The notes below the pieces were generated by a model. That model had not been told where the DNA came from, searched no databases, and was given only the letters and a program-made list of their open reading frames with translations. Shown one piece after another: positions 56,001 to 64,000 of a DNA stretch of 64,000 nucleotides. A program made the position numbers and the translations under genes. The DNA lies in the NCBI GenBank assembly GCA_011033025.1, contig WFMF01000243.1, positions 1 to 64,000 of the forward strand, written 5' to 3'. Every line of letters begins with the position of its first letter. Position 1 is the stretch's first letter. The stretch is from Beroe forskalii. Taxonomy: Eukaryota; Ctenophora; Nuda; Beroida; Beroidae.

Positions 56001-56138
56001 ACTTCCAGCTGATAAACACGCCTGCCCTCTTTCTCCAGTCGAAGAAGTGTTACGATTTGATCCCCAACAGTGGCAAGTTGGTGGTGTTTGACAAGAAGCT
56101 ACTTGTCAGGAAGGCTTTTCCCGCCTTCATTGCACATG
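56001..56138 (+). CDS. PRKAG: AMPK gamma subunit exon, start of first CBS motif
   Basis: The AMP-activated protein kinase gamma subunit binds AMP, ADP and ATP through four CBS motifs and regulates the heterotrimeric energy-sensing kinase in the cytosol and nucleus. This 138-nt exon (acceptor TTATATTTCAG, donor GTACGT, entry and exit phase 1) reads KCYDLIPNSGKLVVFD followed by KKLLVRKAFPAFIAHG. It aligns without gaps to the family signature CYD(I/L)(V/I)P.S.KLVVFD...V(K)KAF.A....NG at the start of CBS1. The exon ends at the Gly before the conserved VRAAPLW segment, so the first nucleotide-contacting Arg lies in the next exon, outside this window. Pro in KAFP and His in AHG depart from the usual Phe and Asn, so a diverged paralogue is possible. 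CBS2 to CBS4 are not in the window. Confidence 0.9.
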
Positions 56139-56314
56139 GTACGTACCTTATACCATTAATATTATCAATCATCCTCTGACTAGCTGAATGAAGATTCATA
56201 CCGCATGTTTATTAATGTTCAACGGAAAAGTTAGTATGTGATACTATTAAAGTTGTTAAAGCAGATGATGTACGCGATTATCTACCTCAGTCTGAAGAGG
56301 CTGCTCTGTGTCAT
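56139..56314. other. Start of the intron after CBS1
   Basis: Begins GTACGT. No exon is recognised before the satellites start. The remaining AMPK-gamma exons must lie beyond 64000 or be absent. Confidence 0.6.
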
Positions 56315-57050
56315 TCTAAACCCTGATAACGACGTCATGACATGAACATTCTAAACCCTGATAACGACGTCATGACATGAACATTCTAAACCCTGATAAC
56401 GACGTCATGACATGAACATTCTAAACCCCTGATAACGACGTCATGACATGAACATTCTAAACCCTGATAACGACGTCATGACATGAACATTCTAAACCCT
56501 GATAACGACGTCATGACATGAACATTCTAAACCCTGATAACGACGTCATGACATGAACATTCTAAACCCTGATAACGACGTCATGACATGAACATTCTAA
56601 ACCCTGATAACGACGTCATGACATGTACATTCTAAACCCTGATAATGACGTCATGACATGAACATTCTAAACCCTGATAATGACGTCATGACATGAACAT
56701 TCTAAACCCTGATAACGACGTCATGACATGTACATTCTAAACCCTGATAATGACGTCATGACATGAACATTCTAAACCCTGATAACGACGTCATGACATG
56801 AACATTCTAAACCCTGATAACGACGTCATGACATGAACATTCTAAAAACCCTGATAACGACGTCATGACATGAACATTCTAAACCCTGATAATGACGTCA
56901 TGACATGAACATTCTAAACCCTGATAACGACGTCATGACATGAACATTCTAAACCCTGATAACGACGTCATGACATGAACATTCTAAACCCTGATAATGA
57001 CGTCATGACATGAACATTCTAAACCCTGATAACGACGTCATGACATGAAC
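56315..57050. repeat. 35-bp satellite J, first array (about 21 units)
   Basis: Units contain CTAAACCCTGATAACGACGT and CATGACATGAACATT. A C/T variant gives either CGACGTCA or TGACGTCA, the latter being a perfect CRE palindrome. GAACATTC also fits a GAANNTTC heat-shock-type dimer. Lies in the intron after CBS1. Confidence 0.97.
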
Positions 57051-58465
57051 ATTAATCTCACTCTATTTACCATGCACTGAAACCAGTAAGTGTAATAAAG
57101 GAATAAAGATTATGCTGAACAAGGAATATTGTCAGCGAGTACTTTAATCTCACTCTATTTACCATGCACTGAAACCAGTAAGTGTAATAAAGGAATAAAG
57201 ATTATGCTGAACAAGGAATATTGTCATGAGTACTTTAATCTCGCTCTATTTACCATGCACTGAAACCAGTAAGTGTAATAAAGGAATAAAGATTATGCTG
57301 AACAAGGAATATTGTCAGCGAGTACTTTAATCTCGCTCTATTTACCATGCACTGAAACCAGTAAGTTTAATAAAGGAATAAAGATTATGCTGAACAAGGA
57401 ATATTGTCAGCGAGTACTTTAATCTCTGCCTCATTTACTCATGCACCGAAACCAGTAAGTGTAATAAAGGAATAAAGATTATGCTGAACAAGGAATATTG
57501 TCAGCGAGTACTTTAATCTCACTTATTTACCATGCACTGAAACCAGTAAGTGTAATAAAGGAATAAAGATTATGCTGAACAAGGAATATTGTCAACGAGT
57601 ACTTTTAATCTCACTCTATTTACCATGCACTGAAACCAGTAAGTGTAATAAAGGAATAAAGATTATGCTGAACAAGGAATATTGTCAGCGAGTACTTTAA
57701 TCTCACTCTATTTACCAATCACTGAAACCAGTAAGTGTAAAGATTAAAGGAACTTTAAAGATTTATGCGCTGAACAAGGAATATTGTCAAAGGACAGCGA
57801 GTACTTTTAATCTCACTCTATTTACCATGCACTGAAACCAGTAAGTGTAATAAAGGAATAAAGATTATGCTGAACAAGGAATATTGTCAGCGAGTACTTT
57901 AATCTCACTCTATTTACCATGCACTGAAACCAGTAAGTGTTATAAAGGAATAAAGATTATGCTGAACAAGGAATATTGTCAGCGAGTACTTTAATCTCAC
58001 TCTATTTACCATGCACTGAAACCAGTAAGTGTATAAAGGAATAAAGATTATGCTGAACAAGGAATATTGTCATGAGTACTTTAATCTCACTCTATTTAAG
58101 GCACTGAAACCAGTAAGTGTAATAAAGGAATAAAGATTATGCTGAACAAGGAATATTGTCAGCCAGTACTTTAATCTCACTCTATTTTACCATGCACTGA
58201 AACCAGTAAGTAATAAAGGAATAAAGATTATGCTGAACAAGGAATATTGTCAGCCAGTACTTTAATCTCACTCCTATTTACCATGCACTGAAACCAGTAA
58301 GTGTAATAAAGGAATAAAGATTATGCTGAACAAGGAATATTGTCAGTGAGTACTTTAATTCACTCTATTTACCATGCACTGAAACCAGTAAGTGTAATAA
58401 AGGAATAAAGATTATGTTGAACAAGGAATATTGTCAGCGAGTACTTTAATTCACTTATTTACCAT
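57051..58465. repeat. 92-bp satellite K, first array (about 15 units)
   Basis: Pieces include TAATCTCACTCTATTTACCA, TGCACTGAAACCAGTAAGTG, TAATAAAGGAATAAAGATTA and TGCTGAACAAGGAATATTGT. Each unit contains CCAGTAAGTG, close to a consensus 5' splice site. Units here vary more than in the second array. Confidence 0.97.
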
Positions 58466-58968
58466 GCACATTTCCCATTTACCACATAAAACCCCAAAGT
58501 TATAGACTAATAACCACGCATAAGAGAGTTTTTTAATTCCCCAGCAGGGTGAATTAAAACCGGAACCATATTTCTAATTGCCAAAAAACCCCCATGGGTG
58601 TTTTTAAGATAAAGTCTCTCTTCTGTTATATAGATAAGGCCGTTTTAAGAAAACAAAAAAGAACAGATTTATACCTTAAAAAATTTTTAAATTTTAAATC
58701 TTAGTTTTCAATTTGTACTTTTTGGGAAGATTTTTGAAAATCAGAAATCAACAAAGATCCACAAAACGTTATTGATGAACTTGAAAAACAATGTTTTTTC
58801 AAAAAAAGAAAAAAGAAAAGATACAATTAAATCAGAAAGAATATTAAATACACTAAAAAAACACAAAAACACACACTTTCAATTTCAAAATTTACTTTTG
58901 AATGACTGGAGTAAACAAATTTTTTAAACAAAAGAACAGACCAAAAATGTTTTGGGTTAACACGAACA
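58466..58968. other. Degraded sequence between satellite arrays
   Basis: The last K unit breaks off and about 500 bp of A- and homopolymer-rich sequence follows, ending abruptly in satellite J. No feature is recognisable. The texture matches the contig-end zones at 1-853 and 36701-37991, suggesting an unresolved join. Confidence 0.6.
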
Positions 58969-61690
58969 CAACCCTGATAACGACGTCATGACATGAACAT
59001 TCTAAACCCTGATAACGACGTCATGACATGAACATTCTAAACCCTGATAACGACGTCATGACATGAACATTCTAAACCCTGATAACGACGTCATGACATG
59101 AACATTCTAAACCCTGATAATGACGTCATGACATGAACATTCTAAACCCTGATACACGACGTCATGACATGAACATTCTAAAACCCTGATAATGACGTCA
59201 TGACATGAACATTTTAAACCCTGATAACGACGTCATGACATGTACATTCTAAACCCTGATAAACGTCATGACATGAACATTCTAAACCTGATAACGACGT
59301 CATGACATGAACATTCTAAACCCTGATAACGACGTCATGACATGAACATTCTAAACCCTGATAACGACGTCATGACATGAACATTCTAAACCCTGATAAC
59401 GACGTCATGACATGAACATTCTAAACCCTGATAATGACGTCATGACATGTACATTTTAAACCCTGATAACGACGTCATGACATGAACATTCTAAACCCTG
59501 ATAATGACGTCATGACATGAACATTCTAAACCCTGATAATGACGTCATGACATGAACATTCTAAACCCTGATAACGACGTCATGACATGAACATTCTAAA
59601 CCCTGATAACGACGTCATGACATGAACATTCTAAACCCTGATAACGACGTCATGACATGAACATTCTAAACCCTGATAATGACGTCATGACATGAACATT
59701 CTAAACCCTGATAATGACGTCATGACATGAACATTTCCCAAACCCTGATAACGACGTCATGACATGAACATTCTAAACCCTGATAACGACGTCATGACAT
59801 GAACATTCTAAACCCTGATAACGACGTCATGACATGAACATTCTAAACCCTGATAACGACGTCATGACATGAACATTCTAAACCCTGATAACGACGTCAT
59901 GACATGAACATTCTAAACCCTGATAATGACGTCATGACATGAACATTCTAAACCCTGATAACGACGTCATGACATGAACATTCTAAACCCTGATAACGAC
60001 GTCATGACATGAACATTCTAAACCCTGATAACGACGTCATGACATGAACATTCTAAACCCTGATAACGACGTCATGACATGAACATTCTAAACCCTGATA
60101 ACGACGTCATGACATGAACATTCTAAACCCTGATAACGACGTCATGACATGAACATTCTAAACCCTGATAACGACGTCATGACATGAACATTCTAAACCC
60201 TGATAACGACGTCATGACATGAACATTCTAAACCCTGATAATGACGTCATGACATGAACATTCTAAACCCTGATAACGACGTCATGACATGAACATTCTA
60301 AACCAGGATAACGACGTCATGACATGAACATTCTAAACCCTGATAACGACGTCATGACATGAACATTCTAAACCCTGATAACGACGTCATGACATGAACA
60401 TTCTAAACCCTGATAACGACGTCATGACATGAACATTCTAAACCCTGATAACGACGTCATGACATGAACATTCTAAACCCTGATAACGACGTCATGACAT
60501 GAACATTCTAAACCCTGATAATGACGTCATGACATGAACATTCTAAACCCTGATAATGACGTCATGACATGAACATTCTAAACCCTGATAACGACGTCAT
60601 GACATGAACATAAACCCTGATAACGACGTCATGACATGAACATTCTAAACCCTGATAACGACGTCATGACATGAACATTCTAAACCCTGATAACGACGTC
60701 ATGACATGAACATTCTAAACCCTGATAATGACGTCATGACATGAACATTCTAAACCCTGATAACGACGTCATGACATGAACATTCTAAACCCTGATAACG
60801 ACGTCATGACATGAACATTCTAAACCCTGATAACGACGTCATGATGAACATTCTAAACCCTGATAACGACGTCATGACATGAACATTCTAAACCCTGATA
60901 ACGACGTCATGACATGAACATTCTAAACCCTGATAACGACGTCATGACATGAACATTCTAAACCCTAAATAACGACGTCATGACATGAACATTCTAAACC
61001 CTGATAACGACGTCATGACATGAACATTCTAAACCCTGATAATGACGACGTAAACCCTGATAACGACGTCATGACATGAACATTCTAAACCTGATAATTC
61101 ATGTTATTCTAAACCCTGATAACGACGTCATGACATGAACATTCTAAACCCTGATAACGACGTCATGACATGAACATTCTAAACCTGATAACGACGTCAT
61201 GACATGAACATTCTAAACCTGATAATGACGACGTCATGACATGAACATTCTAAACCCTGATAATGACGTCATGACATGAACATTCTAAAACCAGGATGAC
61301 ATGAACATTTAAATAAACCCTGATAACGACGTCATGACATGAACATTCTAAACCCTGATAACGACGTCATGACATGAACATTCTAAACCCTGATAACGAC
61401 GTCATGACATGAACATTCTAAACCCTGACGACGTCATGACATGAACATTCTAAACCCTGATAACGACGTCATGACATGAACATTCTAAACCCTGATAACG
61501 ACGTCATGACATGAACATTCTAAACCCTGATAATGACGTCATGACATGAACATTCTAAACCAGGATAACGACGTCATGACATGAACATTCTAAACCCTGA
61601 TAAACCATGACATGAACATTCTAAACCCTGATAATGACGTCATGACATGAACATTCTAAACCCTGATAATGACGTCATGACATGAACATT
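58969..61690. repeat. 35-bp satellite J, second array (about 78 units)
   Basis: Same unit as 56315-57050, with the same C/T variant interspersed. Irregular units start after about 61030. Confidence 0.97.
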
Positions 61691-62040
61691 CTAAACCAGG
61701 ATAACGATTTGACCTCAGTTTCTAAACCTGATAACGACACCTGGTACATTCTAAACCCTGATAACGACGTCATGACATGAACACGTCATGACTTAAAGAT
61801 AACGACGTCATGACATGTACATTCTACCGGCATATTTAAACCCATGTCACTGAAATAACGACGTCATGACCTGAACATTCTAAACCTAAAGGAATAAAGA
61901 TTATGCTGATAACGACGTCATGACATGAACATTCTAAACCAGTACGACGTCATGAATCTCTAAACCCTGATAACGACGTCATGACTAAACCAATAAACAT
62001 TGTAATAAAGGAATAAGAGAACATTTCCTTGCTGAAACAA
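61691..62040. repeat. Hybrid zone of satellites J and K
   Basis: Units are truncated and fused. For example, K text AAAGGAATAAAGATTATGCT runs straight into J text GATAACGACGTCATGAC near 61887. Either a genuine recombination boundary or a consensus collapse between two arrays. Confidence 0.8.
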
Positions 62041-64000
62041 GGAATATCATCAGCAGTACTTTAATCTCACTCTATTTACCATGCACTGAAACCAGTAAGT
62101 GTAATAAAGGAATAAAGATTATGCTGAACAAGGAATATTGTCAGCGAGTACTTTAATCTCACTCTATTTACCATGCACTGAAACCAGTAAGTGTAATAAA
62201 GGAATAAAGATTATGCTGAACAAGGAATATTGTCAGCGAGTACTTTAATCTCACTCTATTTACCATGCACTGAAACCAGTAAGTGTAATAAAGGAATACT
62301 AAAAGATTATGCTGAACAAGGAATATTGTCAGCGAGTACTTTAATCTCACTCTATTTACCATGCACTGAAACCAGTAAGTGTAATAAAGGAATAAAGATT
62401 ATGCTGAACAAGGAATATTGTCAGCGAGTACTTTAATCTCACTCTATTTACCATGCACTGAAACCAGTAAGTGTAATAAAGGAATAAAGATTATGCTGAA
62501 CAAGGAATATTGTCAGCGAGTACTTTAATCTCACTCTATTTACCATGCACTGAAACCAGTAAGTGTAATAAAGGAATAAAGATTATGCTGAACAAGGAAT
62601 ATTGTCAGCGAGTACTTTAATCTCACTCTATTTACCATGCACTGAAACCAGTAAGTGTAATAAAGGAATAAAGATTATGCTGAACAAGGAATATTGTCAG
62701 CGAGTACTTTAATCTCACTCTATTTACCATGCACTGAAACCAGTAAGTGTAATAAAGGAATAAAGATTATGCTGAACAAGGAATATTGTCAGCGAGTACT
62801 TTAATCTCACTCTATTTACCATGCACTGAAACCAGTAAGTGTAATAAAGGAAAAAAGATTATGCTGAACAAGGAATATTGTCATGTAAAGTACTTTAATC
62901 TCACTCTATTTACCATGCACTGAAACCAGTAAGTGTAATAAAGGAATAAAGATTATGCTGAACAAGGAATATTGTCAGCGAGTACTTTAATCTCACTCTA
63001 TTTACCATGCACTGAAACCAGTAAGTGTAATAAAGGAATAAAGATTATGCTGAACAAGGAATATTGTCAGCGAGTACTTTAATCTCACTCTATTTACCAT
63101 GCACTGAAACCAGTAAGTGTAATAAAGGAATAAAGATTATGCTGAACAAGGAATATTGTCAGCGAGTACTTTAATCTCACTCTATTTACCATGCACTGAA
63201 ACCAGTAAGTGTAATAAAGGAATAAAGATTATGCTGAACAAGGAATATTGTCAGCGAGTACTTTAATCTCACTCTATTTACCATGCACTGAAACCAGTAA
63301 GTGTAATAAAGGAATAAAGATTATGCTGAACAAGGAATATTGTCAGCGAGTACTTTAATCTCACTCTATTTACCATGCACTGAAACCAGTAAGTGTAATA
63401 AAGGAATAAAGATTATGCTGAACAAGGAATATTGTCAGCGAGTACTTTAATCTCACTCTATTTACCATGCACTGAAACCAGTAAGTGTAATAAAGGAATA
63501 AAGATTATGCTGAACAAGGAATATTGTCAGCGAGTACTTTAATCTCACTCTATTTACCATGCACTGAAACCAGTAAGTGTAATAAAGGAATAAAGATTAT
63601 GCTGAACAAGGAATATTGTCAGCGAGTACTTTAATCTCACTCTATTTACCATGCACTGAAACCAGTAAGTGTAATAAAGGAATAAAGATTATGCTGAACA
63701 AGGAATATTGTCATGAGTACTTTAATCTCACTCTATTTACCATGCACTGAAACCAGTAAGTGTAATAAAGGAATAAAAGATTATGCTGAACAAGGAATAT
63801 TGTCAGCGAGTACTTTAATCTCACTCTATTTACCATGCACTGAAACCAGTAAGTGTAATAAAGGAATAAAGATTATGCTGAACAAGGAATATTGTCAGCG
63901 AGTACTTTAATCTCACTCTATTTACCATGCACTGAAACCAGTAAGTGTAATAAAGGAATAAAGATTATGCTGAACAAGGAATATTGTCAGCGAGTACTTT
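62041..64000. repeat. 92-bp satellite K, second array (21 or more units, runs off the end)
   Basis: Highly homogeneous 92-bp units with the CCAGTAAGTG donor-like motif, continuing past the window edge. Occasional open frames spanning two units are artefacts. Confidence 0.97.

Noticed and set aside
62168-63910. Open frames spanning two satellite K units
   Set aside because: They appear only where a unit length change keeps the frame open; they are repeat artefacts on both strands.

Overview
This is eukaryotic, almost certainly metazoan, nuclear DNA. It is AT-rich and intron-dominated, with GT-AG exons, decayed LINE and DNA-transposon remnants, many fold-back (MITE-like) elements and about a dozen minisatellite arrays. 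No bacterial operon, CRISPR array or intact transposon gene is visible. A marine invertebrate such as a lancelet or hemichordate would fit, but that placement is a guess.

The one host gene I can name is on the + strand at the right. The exon at 56001-56138 encodes the start of the first CBS motif of the AMP-activated protein kinase gamma subunit (PRKAG family). Four upstream exon candidates (38843-38892, 42084-42226, 42513-42677, 53509-53575) have GT-AG borders and join it with matching codon phases, giving a Gly/Pro/Ser-rich N-terminal extension. A fifth candidate (50792-50860) repeats the 3' end of the 42513 exon. The rest of the kinase subunit lies beyond position 64000.

Layout: 1-850 poor, homopolymer-rich sequence; 2.0-2.9 kb a pogo/Tigger-like relic; 3.0-4.8 kb palindromes and hairpin elements; 4.8-6.0 kb a broken LINE reverse transcriptase; 6.3-8.1 kb a G-tract TIR element carrying a GGTACC-palindrome minisatellite; 7.5-20.7 kb a complex TE-rich block repeated at 21.1-31.7 kb, the first copy carrying two extra transposon insertions; 31.7-33.1 kb a 40-bp satellite; 33.1-37.99 kb an unrecognised island ending in degraded sequence and a 100-N gap; 38.1-42.1 kb three satellites (40, 68 and 31 bp); 42.1-56.1 kb the AMPK-gamma exons separated by satellites (19, 46, 43, 8, 38 and 20 bp) and a three-level transposon nest; 56.3-64 kb alternating 35-bp and 92-bp satellites interrupted by degraded sequence.

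Small indels and homopolymer inflation throughout suggest an error-prone long-read assembly. The large duplication may be two haplotypes laid end to end. No new molecular system is evident. The most interesting signals are minisatellites built on exon or splice-site sequence inside the AMPK-gamma gene, and filled/empty site pairs that define two transposon families.
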